Of a DNA stretch of 64,000 nt, positions 44,408 to 52,768 are shown one piece after another. The notes below the pieces were generated by a model. The model was not told the origin of the DNA. It did no database searches and saw only the letters and a list, made by a program, of their open reading frames with translations. Source of the DNA: Bacteroidales bacterium UBA6267 (lineage in GTDB: Bacteria; Bacteroidota; Bacteroidia; Bacteroidales; UBA1556); the NCBI GenBank assembly GCA_002440745.1, contig DJVB01000060.1:1-64000 (forward strand). The letters are read 5' to 3'. The position numbers were made by a program, and so were the translations under genes. Position 1 is the stretch's first letter; every line of letters starts with the position of its first letter.

Positions 44408-45098
44408 GGATAAGATTTTAGAAGTTAAAGGTCAAATTAAATTCTTTTTGGGAGATGTTAGCATTATTGTGAAGCAACGAGATGTTGTTGGAAACATAAT
44501 GCAAGAATGGTTAGAAGGGTGGTTAAAACAAAACAATGTTACGTATAAGCTAAACACTAATACTCAGATGCCTCCTGATTTTTATCTGAACCCTAATGAT
44601 TTGACGTCTGAATTATTAGAAGTGAAAGCTTTCAATTATGATGCGTCACCAGGTTTTGATATTGCAGATTTTAATGCTTACCAAGCCGAAATTATTGAAC
44701 AACCTTTTATGTTGCATACCAAATATTTAATTTTTGGTTATCAGATGCAAGATGATGGTTATGTGGTTATTAAAAAACTATGGTTAAAGAGCGTATGGGA
44801 AATATGTCGAAGAATGGAAAATTGGCCTTTGAATTTGCAAATAAAAGACAAAGTTGTCCATAAAATTCGGCCTTGCACATGGTATTCACAAAGTCGCAGC
44901 ATAAAATATAAACCTTTTGATTGTTTAGAAGATTTCATTTCGGCCACAGAGCAAACAGTTTATCAAAATCCAAAAACACGGGAAAAAAGTGGAGAATGGT
45001 TAAAACTTTTCTTGAAAAGCTATGAAAACAAATATGGCATCAAATTAAAAATTCCTCGTTGGAGTGATATTGAAGACAAATACATCAACAAAAAATAA
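44364..45098 (+). CDS. Type II restriction endonuclease, probably NgoBV/NlaIV-like
   Basis: 244 residues. A PD-(D/E)XK nuclease core is visible: Pro71-Asp72 in QMPPDFYLN and Glu86-Val-Lys88 in ELLEVKAF, 13 residues between Asp72 and Glu86. The FNYDASPGFDIADFNAYQ segment after the core and the length resemble the NgoBV/NlaIV family, which cuts GGNNCC. The family call is from recalled pattern and could be wrong, but its place overlapping a cytosine methyltransferase makes a restriction enzyme very likely. The gene starts inside the methyltransferase gene, in another frame. Confidence 0.7.
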   Translation: MNLTAQEVFNKLMLEDKILEVKGQIKFFLGDVSIIVKQRDVVGNIMQEWLEGWLKQNNVTYKLNTNTQMPPDFYLNPNDLTSELLEVKAFNYDASPGFDIADFNAYQAEIIEQPFMLHTKYLIFGYQMQDDGYVVIKKLWLKSVWEICRRMENWPLNLQIKDKVVHKIRPCTWYSQSRSIKYKPFDCLEDFISATEQTVYQNPKTREKSGEWLKLFLKSYENKYGIKLKIPRWSDIEDKYINKK

Positions 45099-45342
45099 TG
45101 CCCCTTAGCTTTTTAAAATTTTGCAGCATCAATTCGAAAGTGTATTTTACAATATAATCTCATTACAAGAACTTGTGTTCCTTATAACATATAAACTAAT
45201 GTTATTCAATTTAATAAACTCAAGTTTCTTAACTTTAAATTGATTGTTTTTTAGAAAACAAACTTACTGTACTACCCCTTTTTCATTAATATTATTTCTT
45301 CTTATTACTTAAGATCGTTATTGCTCCAATTATTAGTCCCTG

Positions 45343-46608
45343 TTAATACTTTACAAAACGCCTAACTCCCCTAAAACCTTCTGTATCAGTTATTTCAAGA
45401 TAGTATATTCCTGTTGTAAAATCACTAATATTCACCGAGAACTCCAATTGACCACTTTGAGGAATTCGCTGCAAAAGCAATCTTCCATCTGCTGAATAAA
45501 TGGTTATTTTGTTCACAGTGCCAAAGTCATTTACAATAACTTTCAATTCGGTTGAGGCTGGATTTGGCAAAAGGTCAAAGCGCAAGGCTTGTCCAATTTC
45601 GGTCATTTCGTTAGGTAAAATAACAATCTGCTTTTTCATGGTGTCGGAGCCGCAATCATTTTTTCCAATCAACATTACTTCATAGGTGCCATCAGTTGAA
45701 TACTGATGTGTAGGGTGAAATGCAGTTGAGGTTACTCCATCGCCAAAGCTCCAAAACACACTATCAGTTTTTTGAGTTATCGACTGAAAATCAACCTGAA
45801 AACCTGAAACAGTAGGAATAAAATCAACTTCAGGAATAGGATTATATGCTCCATGATTCCATAAAGTCAAACTGTCGAGGACAGTATTTTGTGCCACGGT
45901 TTGAAGTTGCCCAACAATCTGATTATCAAGTCCGGCAGTATAATTAATGCCATAGGGCGACTGCTGGAAAAAAGTAGCGTAGAAAACACAAGCTGCAAGA
46001 TAAGTTCCTTCCATTGCAGGATGATAGTCATCAGTCATGTATAGTTCGACTGTAGAAAACTGTTGCCGAACTGTGCGCCAAGCCCAGCCAACCGGTGCCA
46101 CAAGTGCATCTAATGAATCGGCAATGGTCATGTAGCCACTTCGGAGTCGCTGCTGCATAGCTTCATAAGTATCTGAACCCGGAGGCAATCCCAGATTTCC
46201 ATTTTTATGCGCCCAAGTCATAAAAAAGGTGGTTTTTGTACAAACCGATGACGCGTGAATTATATTATCTAATTGAATTGCAAAAGGATACATCAAAGAA
46301 TCGCGTTCCGGAATCATGGAAGGGATTTGGCTCTGCTCCTGAATTACCACAAAATCCCATTTCTCACTATTAATCAATTGTAATGAAGTAGGATTTTGAA
46401 CATGACCACTTATGGTATAACCGCCGGGAGCATTATTTGCCACCAAAACCTTTTTGCCGGCTTTAATTGCTAATTGTTCAAAAACTGAGGGCAAATTATT
46501 CACCCCTGTAAAACTATTTCCCAAGAACAACACTTTGGTTGTATCTACTTGACTAAAAAGCCATAAAGAAAGGAATAGGAAGAAAAAAATAAAGAAATGC
46601 TTGATCAT
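45343..46608 (-). CDS. SGNH-type hydrolase with PKD and T9SS domains
   Basis: 421 residues. Signal peptide about 1-19 (MIKHFFIFFFLFLSLWLFSQ). The SGNH fold is shown by LFLGNSFTGVNNLP (block I, Ser in GNSFT, residue about 33), NAPGGYT, and the Asp/His block DDYHPAMEGTYLA (about 195). Such enzymes are esterases or lipases acting on esters, often of polysaccharides. A PKD domain follows at about 262-335 (SVFWSFGDGVTSTAFHPTHQ) and a type A T9SS domain from about 343 (LLPNPASTELKVIV). Substrate unknown. Confidence 0.85.
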   Translation of the reverse strand: MIKHFFIFFFLFLSLWLFSQVDTTKVLFLGNSFTGVNNLPSVFEQLAIKAGKKVLVANNAPGGYTISGHVQNPTSLQLINSEKWDFVVIQEQSQIPSMIPERDSLMYPFAIQLDNIIHASSVCTKTTFFMTWAHKNGNLGLPPGSDTYEAMQQRLRSGYMTIADSLDALVAPVGWAWRTVRQQFSTVELYMTDDYHPAMEGTYLAACVFYATFFQQSPYGINYTAGLDNQIVGQLQTVAQNTVLDSLTLWNHGAYNPIPEVDFIPTVSGFQVDFQSITQKTDSVFWSFGDGVTSTAFHPTHQYSTDGTYEVMLIGKNDCGSDTMKKQIVILPNEMTEIGQALRFDLLPNPASTELKVIVNDFGTVNKITIYSADGRLLLQRIPQSGQLEFSVNISDFTTGIYYLEITDTEGFRGVRRFVKY

Positions 46609-46614
46609 AAACTT

Positions 46615-46965
46615 TTAATCAAATAGAGTAATACTAACACTTTTTATCTGTCCACCAAGAGGAGGATTCATTTTACGAAGTTTAATTCGAGCATATTCGA
46701 TCTGCGGATAATTATTCTTAACTGCGTCTAATATCCGTCTGGCTACATGCTCAATAAGATGACTTGGGGTTTTCATTTCATTTTTAACCAATTGATAAAC
46801 ACTTAGATAATTAACCGTTTCGGAAAGTTTATCCGATGTTTCGGCGTTGGAAGTGTCGGTTTCGATAAATAAATCAACAATAAAACGAGTACCAATTACC
46901 GATTCTTCCTCAAAATGACCGTGATACGAAAAGAACTCCATGCCTTCGATTGCAATTTCTGCCAT
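46615..46965 (-). CDS. folB: Dihydroneopterin aldolase
   Basis: Folate pathway enzyme. 116 residues, the family length. MEFFSYHGHFEEESVIGTRF carries the conserved YHG and EE residues, SETVNYLSVYQLV and LIEHVARRIL the central motifs, and LRKMNPPLGG the C-terminal loop. It lies 6 bases upstream of the SGNH gene on the same strand, probably by chance of position rather than function. Confidence 0.94.
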   Translation of the reverse strand: MAEIAIEGMEFFSYHGHFEEESVIGTRFIVDLFIETDTSNAETSDKLSETVNYLSVYQLVKNEMKTPSHLIEHVARRILDAVKNNYPQIEYARIKLRKMNPPLGGQIKSVSITLFD

Positions 46966-47068
46966 AGTTGATATTTTAAAAATAAGCGTGTAAAAATACT
47001 AAGATTGACTCAATCCGATAACTAAAAAAAATAAAATAGTTATTTTATTAACAATTACAAAAAATATT

Positions 47069-47076
47069 TATCTTTG
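47069..47076 (+). promoter_or_regulatory. TATCTTTG -7 element
   Basis: TAnnTTTG followed by CC, 24 bases before the lectin-domain gene start. Confidence 0.4.
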
Positions 47077-47100
47077 CCAATCACACTAAACCAACACATT

Positions 47101-47931
47101 ATGAAAACTATATTTATACTTTTAACAGTCTTTCTGTCGGTGACATTAGCCGGACAGGATTATGGTTTTACTTACGCAGGCAAAACCTACAAGATTATTA
47201 CGACCCAGAAAACATGGCAACAAGCAGTGGATTGGGCCATGAGTACAAACGGATATTTGGCTGAGATAGGTTCGCAAGAGGAGCAAGACAGCATTTATGC
47301 CGCCGTAGTAGCTTCAGGTATCAGCACCACTTACACTGCAGTTCCTGATGGTGGCGGCGTTGCTTATCTATGGATTGGGGCTACGGATGAAGACATTGAA
47401 GGCTTTTGGCAATGGGACGGCGATAATAATGGAGTCGGATTGAATTTCTATAACGGAGAAGGAGATGCAGGTTCGGGAAATGGAGCTGCCGAAGGTGGAG
47501 CTTATATTCACTGGGGTGGAAGTACAGCCTCAGGCGGCTCATCTACTATGGAGCCTGACGACTTCAACAATAATCAGGATTACGCTGCCATGGCATTAGC
47601 TCCTTGGCCTGCCGGTAGTGGTGCGCTCGGTATAGCCGGCGAATGGAACGACCTCAGCGGAACAAATACCTTGTACTTCATAGTTGAATACGACAATAGC
47701 GCAAACATCATCGAACCGCAAAACGAGTTTAGACTTACCCTTTGGAAAAAGGAAATATCCTGCACCGAAATAATTGAAGAAATTCAAATCTATAATGTTC
47801 AAGGTCAGTTAGTTCTAAATCTAAATCCCAACTCCAAAAGTTTCCAAATCGACTTAGAAGAAACCGGTTTGTTCTTCTACACAGTTCGAACAAAAGAGGG
47901 AATTATCAGGAAAGGAAAGCTGCTGATTTAA
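47101..47931 (+). CDS. C-type-lectin-domain secreted protein with T9SS-like tail
   Basis: 276 residues from ATG 47101 (an upstream in-frame TTG is not a credible start). Signal peptide about 1-18 (MKTIFILLTVFLSVTLAGQ). A C-type lectin-like domain spans about 22-195: TWQQAVDWAMSTNGYLAEI, YLWIGATDEDIEGFWQWDG, then a Gly/Asn-rich loop, EPDDFNNNQDY and AGEWNDL, ending FIVEYD. The EPD-like triplet resembles the sugar-binding EPN/QPD motif of C-type lectins. A short T9SS-like domain follows from about 205. Likely a surface carbohydrate-binding protein. Confidence 0.82.
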   Translation: MKTIFILLTVFLSVTLAGQDYGFTYAGKTYKIITTQKTWQQAVDWAMSTNGYLAEIGSQEEQDSIYAAVVASGISTTYTAVPDGGGVAYLWIGATDEDIEGFWQWDGDNNGVGLNFYNGEGDAGSGNGAAEGGAYIHWGGSTASGGSSTMEPDDFNNNQDYAAMALAPWPAGSGALGIAGEWNDLSGTNTLYFIVEYDNSANIIEPQNEFRLTLWKKEISCTEIIEEIQIYNVQGQLVLNLNPNSKSFQIDLEETGLFFYTVRTKEGIIRKGKLLI

Positions 47932-48155
47932 GGCATCTTTTGATAAGTCAAAAGAAACTCCCAAATTGTCTTTCTCCACGATATGATTCCTACTTTTTGC
48001 TGTTTCCTGAGACCAACAACAACACAAAAATCTTCATGAAATTGACGAGTCTCTACCTTAAAATCAGGCTTAAGGATGAAGATTAATGCAAGTTATAAAT
48101 CTCAAAAATATTGTATATCAATATTTTACAACAAATAAATAATCCTATATTCTTT

Positions 48156-48187
48156 TTGTTGAGAAAAGAAAAATACCTGTATATTTG
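48156..48187 (+). promoter_or_regulatory. Bacteroidota-type promoter of rplS
   Basis: TTG at 48156-48158, 21 bases, then TATATTTG at 48180-48187 followed by C. Spacing and -7 sequence are identical to the sigma-factor promoter at 23654. The start codon is 41 bases downstream. Confidence 0.65.
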
Positions 48188-48228
48188 CAGTCCTTTTTTA
48201 AGAAATATTCATTTAAAGATATACAGCC

Positions 48229-48585
48229 ATGGCAAAGGCAGATTTGATAAAGCATGTTGAAGAAACTTATATTGTAAAGAAAGAGTTTCCAGTATTTAAA
48301 GCCGGTGATACGGTAACCGTAACCTATAAAATCAAAGAAGGTGACAAAGAACGTCTTCAAAGTTTTCAAGGTGTGGTTTTGCAGCGTAGAGGAAAAAATG
48401 CAACGGAAACCTTTACTGTTCGCAAGATGTCAGGTAATGTTGGTGTGGAACGTATTTTCCCTTTTGCTTCACCTTTCATCGAAGAAATTGTTGTAAACAA
48501 AAGAGGTGTTGTTCGCCGTGCGAGGATTTTCTATCTTCGTAATCTCACCGGTAAGAAAGCACGTATCAAAGAAAAACGCAGCTAA
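48229..48585 (+). CDS. rplS: 50S ribosomal protein L19
   Basis: 118 residues, standard for L19. FKAGDTVTVTYKIKEGDKER, FQGVVLQRRGKNATETFTVR and VGVERIFPFASPFIEEI are the family signatures, and the basic C-terminus (VRRARIFYLRNLTGKKARIK) contacts rRNA. Single gene here, not linked to rpsP-rimM-trmD as in many bacteria. Confidence 0.97.
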   Translation: MAKADLIKHVEETYIVKKEFPVFKAGDTVTVTYKIKEGDKERLQSFQGVVLQRRGKNATETFTVRKMSGNVGVERIFPFASPFIEEIVVNKRGVVRRARIFYLRNLTGKKARIKEKRS

Positions 48586-48609
48586 TTTTTTCCCCAAGAT
48601 ATTAGAATT

Positions 48610-48645
48610 GCCATCAGTAATACACTGGTGGCATTTTTATTTGGA
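48610..48645 (+). terminator. Terminator of rplS
   Basis: GCCATCAGT pairs with ACTGGTGGC around a 5-base loop (one G-T pair), followed by ATTTTTATTT. Confidence 0.7.
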
Positions 48646-48828
48646 CTATTTTTTAGTTCTATGACTTTTCTCAAACAAATAACGAAAAAAAACATCTGCC
48701 CGACTTCACTAAAATTTCTAATTTAGACTCCGTTTATTATACCTGTTTTTTCAGTCGTAATAAATTATTTATCTTATTGATAATTAGTAACATAAATTAA
48801 AACATTCAATTTCTAAAACCATATCAGT

Positions 48829-49899
48829 ATGAAGAAACATAATTTTTCTGCCGGTCCAAGTATTCTACCCGAATACACCATTAAAAACTCAGCGGAAGCT
48901 ATTTTGAATTTTAACGGTTCAGGGCTTTCCATTCTTGAGGTATCGCATCGTGGCAAAGATTTTATAGCCGTGATGGACGAAGCTCAAGCGTTGTTTAAAG
49001 AGCTTTTAAACATCCCTGAAGGTTATCAGGTGATTTTTGTGGGCGGCGGTGCCAGCTTGCAATTTGCAATGGTTCCCTTCAACTTAATGCAAAAAAAAGC
49101 GGCCTATCTGAATACAGGTGTTTGGGCCAATAAAGCCCTCAAAGAAGCCAAAGGTTTTGGTGAAGTTGTCGAAGTTGCTTCTTCAAAAGATGCAAACTAC
49201 AATTATATTCCTAAGGGATATACAATTCCTGAAGATGCGGACTATTTTCATATTACCACCAATAATACCATTTACGGAACGGAAATCAAGCAAGACTTTG
49301 ACTGCAAAATTCCTCTTGTAGCCGACATGTCTTCAGATATTTTCAGCCGTCCGGTGGATATTTCTAAATATGCTTTGATTTATGGTGGTGCCCAGAAAAA
49401 TCTGGCTCCTTCAGGTGTTACTTTTGCTATAGTTCGCGAAGATATTTTAGGAAAAGTTGATCGGTATATTCCAACCATGTTGAATTATAAAACACATATC
49501 GAAAACGGTAGCATGTTTAACACTCCTCCTGTTTTGCCGGTTTATTCAGCTATGCTAACTTTGCGTTGGCTCAAAGAAAATGGCGGAGTTCAAGGAGCTT
49601 TGGAACGCAATAATGCAAAAGCTGAGTTGCTTTACAATGCCATCGACAACAGTAAAGTTTTTGTTGCTACAGTTCCAAATCCGGAAGATCGCTCGATTAT
49701 GAACGCTTGCTTTGTTATGAAACCTGAATACGCTGAGCATGAAAAAGCATTTCAGGATTTTGCAACTGCAAAAGGAATGATTGGAATTAAAGGACACCGC
49801 TCCGTTGGCGGATTCAGAGCATCAATTTATAACGCACTTCCAATTGAAAGCGTTCAAGCTCTTGTGGACTGTATGAATGAATTTGAATCACAATTTTAA
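48829..49899 (+). CDS. serC: Phosphoserine aminotransferase
   Basis: PLP enzyme of serine biosynthesis (phosphohydroxypyruvate to phosphoserine). 356 residues. N-terminus HNFSAGPSILPEYTIKNSAE, VGGGASLQFAMVPFNL, the PLP-lysine segment YGGAQKNLAPSGV (Lys about 191), and C-terminal KGHRSVGGFRASIYNALP are diagnostic. It opens a serC-serA-DUF1015 cluster. Confidence 0.97.
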   Translation: MKKHNFSAGPSILPEYTIKNSAEAILNFNGSGLSILEVSHRGKDFIAVMDEAQALFKELLNIPEGYQVIFVGGGASLQFAMVPFNLMQKKAAYLNTGVWANKALKEAKGFGEVVEVASSKDANYNYIPKGYTIPEDADYFHITTNNTIYGTEIKQDFDCKIPLVADMSSDIFSRPVDISKYALIYGGAQKNLAPSGVTFAIVREDILGKVDRYIPTMLNYKTHIENGSMFNTPPVLPVYSAMLTLRWLKENGGVQGALERNNAKAELLYNAIDNSKVFVATVPNPEDRSIMNACFVMKPEYAEHEKAFQDFATAKGMIGIKGHRSVGGFRASIYNALPIESVQALVDCMNEFESQF

Positions 49900-49909
49900 T
49901 CTGACAATC

Positions 49910-50830
49910 ATGACAAAAGTACTAATAGCTACCGAAAAACCTTTTGCAAAAGAAGCCATCGACCTTATTAGACCGGTGCTTGAACATGCAGGTTATGAAA
50001 TGGTTTTATTGGAAAATTACACCCAAAAGCAAGATTTAATTGATGCTGTTACTGATTGTGAAGCCCTGATTATCCGTAGCGATATTGCAGATGCAGAAGT
50101 GATTGAAGCAGCCAAGAAATTAAAAATCGTTGTCCGTGCCGGTGCCGGATACAATAATATCGACTTAGACGCTTGTACAAAAGCCGGAATTGTGGCCATG
50201 AATACTCCCGGACAGAATTCAAATGCTGTGGCTGAGCTTGCCTTAGGTATGATGGTATATTCGGCTCGCGGACTTTTTGATGGAAAAACCGGTACCGAAC
50301 TCAAAGGTAAAACGTTAGGCATTCACGCTTATGGAAATGTTGGTCGTTTAGCTGCCACGATTGCCAAAGGATTCGGTATGGAAATTTATGCTTTCGATCC
50401 TTATGTTGCGGCTGAAAACATCGAAAAAGATGGAGTTAAGGCTCTCCATTCCGCAGAAGATTTATATGCTAAATGTCAATATATTTCTTTGCATATTCCT
50501 GCAAATGACAAAACCAAGAAAAGCATTGGAAAAACCTTATTATCTCTAATGCCAAAAGGAGCCATGCTCGTAAACACTGCCCGCAAGGAAGTGATTCATG
50601 AAGAGGAACTTATGCAGTTGATGCAAGAGCGCAAAGATTTCAAATATGTCAGCGATATCGAACCAGATATGGCTGCTGCTTTCAAAGAAGCTTTCGGCAA
50701 TAGAGTATATTTTACGCCTAAGAAAATGGGAGCACAAACAGCCGAAGCTAATATCAATGCAGGTGTTGCTGCCGCAGAGCAAATTGTCGATTTTCTTGAA
50801 AAAGGCATTGATAGTTGTAGAGTTAACTAA
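49910..50830 (+). CDS. serA: D-3-phosphoglycerate dehydrogenase, short form without ACT domain
   Basis: NAD-dependent first enzyme of serine biosynthesis. 306 residues from ATG 49910, 10 bases after serC (the longer start at 49877 overlaps serC and adds a polar segment). VRAGAGYNNIDLDACTKAGI, MNTPGQNSNAVAELALGMM and the substrate-binding Arg, nucleotide fold (GIHAYGNVGRLAATIAKGFG) and VNTARKEVI are visible. It ends right after the catalytic domain, so the serine-binding ACT domain of long SerA is absent. A related 2-hydroxyacid dehydrogenase is the alternative, but the serC neighbour favours SerA. Confidence 0.92.
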   Translation: MTKVLIATEKPFAKEAIDLIRPVLEHAGYEMVLLENYTQKQDLIDAVTDCEALIIRSDIADAEVIEAAKKLKIVVRAGAGYNNIDLDACTKAGIVAMNTPGQNSNAVAELALGMMVYSARGLFDGKTGTELKGKTLGIHAYGNVGRLAATIAKGFGMEIYAFDPYVAAENIEKDGVKALHSAEDLYAKCQYISLHIPANDKTKKSIGKTLLSLMPKGAMLVNTARKEVIHEEELMQLMQERKDFKYVSDIEPDMAAAFKEAFGNRVYFTPKKMGAQTAEANINAGVAAAEQIVDFLEKGIDSCRVN

Positions 50831-50847
50831 TTAAATTATAATAAGAT

Positions 50848-52098
50848 ATGGCGATTATTAAACCATTTAAGGGGTTAAGACCACCTAAGGAAATCATTGA
50901 AGAATTGGCATGTTTGCCTTATGATGTTATGAATTCGGAAGAAGCTGCAGAAATGGCTGCCGGCAAGCCCCGTTCGTTATTGCATATCACCCGTGCCGAA
51001 ATCGACTGTGCACCTGATATCGACATTCATTCAGAGTTTGTTTATAACAAAGCTGTTGAAAATCTCAACGATTTCAAACAAAAGGGATGGCTAAAAGCAG
51101 ATGAAAAACCGCATTACTATATTTATGCTCAAACTATGGAGGGACGCACTCAGTATGGTATTGTTGGTGCAGCGGCCTGCGAAGATTACGTAAATGGAAT
51201 TATCAAAAAGCATGAATTGACAAGACCGGATAAAGAGGAAGACCGCATGGTTTTAACTCGATATACCAATGCGAATATTGAACCGGTATTTTTCAGCTAT
51301 AAGGCTGTGCCTGAGATAGATGCTATTGTTGAGCGAATCGTAAAAAATGAAGCGCCTGAGTATGATTTTGTTGCTGAAGATGGCTTTGGACATCATTTTT
51401 GGATTGTAAAAACGGATGAGGATAATAACCAATTGGAAGATTTATTTGCCACCAAAGTACCTTTTACTTATGTAGCTGACGGGCATCATCGCACCGCTGC
51501 TGCCGGACGAATTGGCGCTGAGAAAGCTTCTCAAAATCCAAATCACACCGGGACCGAAGAGTATAATTTCTTTATGGCAGTACATTTTCCCGACAATCAG
51601 TTGAAAATAATTGATTATAACCGCGTGGTTAAAGACCTTAACGGTATGACGGATGAGCAATTTATGGAAGCTTTGAAAAAGAATTTTACCGTAGAATATA
51701 AAGGCACCAACATCTATAAACCTTCTAAGCTTCACGAATTTAGCATGTATCTAAGTGGAAATTGGTATGCACTAAATGCGAAAGATGGAACCTATAATGA
51801 TAACGATCCTATTGGCGTTTTGGATGTAACCATTTTAAGCAATCTTGTTCTCGACCAACTCTTAGATGTGAAAGATTTACGCACGACCACAAGAGTTGAA
51901 TTTGTGGGAGGAATCAGAGGTTTAGGTGAATTGAAAAAGCGCGTTGATAATGGTAGCATGAAAGCCGCGTTTGCGTTATATCCTGTTTCTATGGAGCAAC
52001 TTATCAATATTGCCGACACAGGAAATATTATGCCTCCCAAAACCACTTGGTTTGAGCCAAAACTACGCAGCGGATTGGTTATCCATGAGTTAGATTAA
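50848..52098 (+). CDS. DUF1015 family protein
   Basis: 416 residues. MAIIKPFKGLRPPKEIIEEL then LPYDVMNSEEA and the strongly conserved VADGHHRTAAAGR (about 211-224) define DUF1015. The family commonly follows serC-serA in Bacteroidota and Clostridia; it has been proposed to act as an SerK-like kinase-type activity, but I cannot confirm that from sequence. Cytoplasmic, no signal. Last gene of the cluster; a terminator follows. Confidence 0.9.
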   Translation: MAIIKPFKGLRPPKEIIEELACLPYDVMNSEEAAEMAAGKPRSLLHITRAEIDCAPDIDIHSEFVYNKAVENLNDFKQKGWLKADEKPHYYIYAQTMEGRTQYGIVGAAACEDYVNGIIKKHELTRPDKEEDRMVLTRYTNANIEPVFFSYKAVPEIDAIVERIVKNEAPEYDFVAEDGFGHHFWIVKTDEDNNQLEDLFATKVPFTYVADGHHRTAAAGRIGAEKASQNPNHTGTEEYNFFMAVHFPDNQLKIIDYNRVVKDLNGMTDEQFMEALKKNFTVEYKGTNIYKPSKLHEFSMYLSGNWYALNAKDGTYNDNDPIGVLDVTILSNLVLDQLLDVKDLRTTTRVEFVGGIRGLGELKKRVDNGSMKAAFALYPVSMEQLINIADTGNIMPPKTTWFEPKLRSGLVIHELD

Positions 52099-52120
52099 AA
52101 TTGTAGAGCAATTATTATAA

Positions 52121-52151
52121 AAGGAGACTTGTGAAGTCTCCTTTTTTTTTT
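52121..52151 (+). terminator. Terminator of the serC-serA-DUF1015 operon
   Basis: AAGGAGACT (52121-52129) pairs with AGTCTCCTT across a short loop, followed by nine or more T. Confidence 0.85.
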
Positions 52152-52186
52152 ACAAAAATATTTATCCAATGAGATGAAATTTATAT

Positions 52187-52194
52187 TACCTTTG
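52187..52194 (+). promoter_or_regulatory. TACCTTTG -7 element of tRNA-Arg
   Basis: TAnnTTTG followed by CGCC, 14 bases before the tRNA 5' end. Confidence 0.45.
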
Positions 52195-52208
52195 CGCCCT
52201 CAAATTAA

Positions 52209-52281
52209 GGCTCCGTAGCATAATGGATAGTGCATCTGACTACGGATCAGAAGGTTGGGGGTTCGAGTCTCTCCGGAGTCA
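52209..52281 (+). tRNA. tRNA-Arg (anticodon ACG)
   Basis: 73 nucleotides. Acceptor GGCTCCG pairs with CGGAGTC (one G-T pair). The anticodon arm is TCTGA-CTACGGA-TCAGA with anticodon ACG (modified to ICG in vivo). The T-loop is TTCGAGT. Discriminator A; CCA is not encoded. A strong terminator follows. Confidence 0.95.
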
Positions 52282-52291
52282 CTTAATTTTG

Positions 52292-52321
52292 AAAGCCACG
52301 TAAAGCGTGGCTTTTTTTTTT
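52292..52321 (+). terminator. Terminator of tRNA-Arg
   Basis: AAAGCCACG (52292-52300) pairs perfectly with CGTGGCTTT (52306-52314), followed by a run of T. Confidence 0.9.
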
Positions 52322-52768
52322 GATAATCACAACATCATAACTTATTGAATTATTGCTAATTAAAAAACTTCATCGAGCCAAAGTAGTTTTTAATTTATAA
52401 AAATAAACGTTAGCCATTGCATTCTACATTAATTAAGAAGTGTTTAAGTCAATTCGAATATTCCAAGGAATTAGCCTTACAAAAAGTCCACATTAGACCT
52501 CGAAAATTTCCGAAACTAATCATAAGACCAATAACGCATTAATACATAGTTCTCATTTAGTTAATGATTTAGAAAGATTAGAACTTGGAATATTCTTGAC
52601 CGCAAATACATTTTTTTGGGTTGAATTTGAAATCAGGCTTTTATAGATTTCGGTATCTTTTGCCAAAACTGAATTTATCAACCTTCGATTGTTGAATGTT
52701 TCCGAAATTACCTGAAAGATTCTGAAAATGGATTTTCTACATTTATCGCGCTAATCAAACTAAAATAT
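52322..52768. other. AT-rich intergenic region with a 12-bp inverted repeat
   Basis: About 450 bases without a gene. GAATATTCCAAG at 52456-52467 and its exact reverse complement CTTGGAATATTC at 52584-52595 are 116 bases apart. No ORF, tRNA or recognised RNA family could be assigned. Confidence 0.5.
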
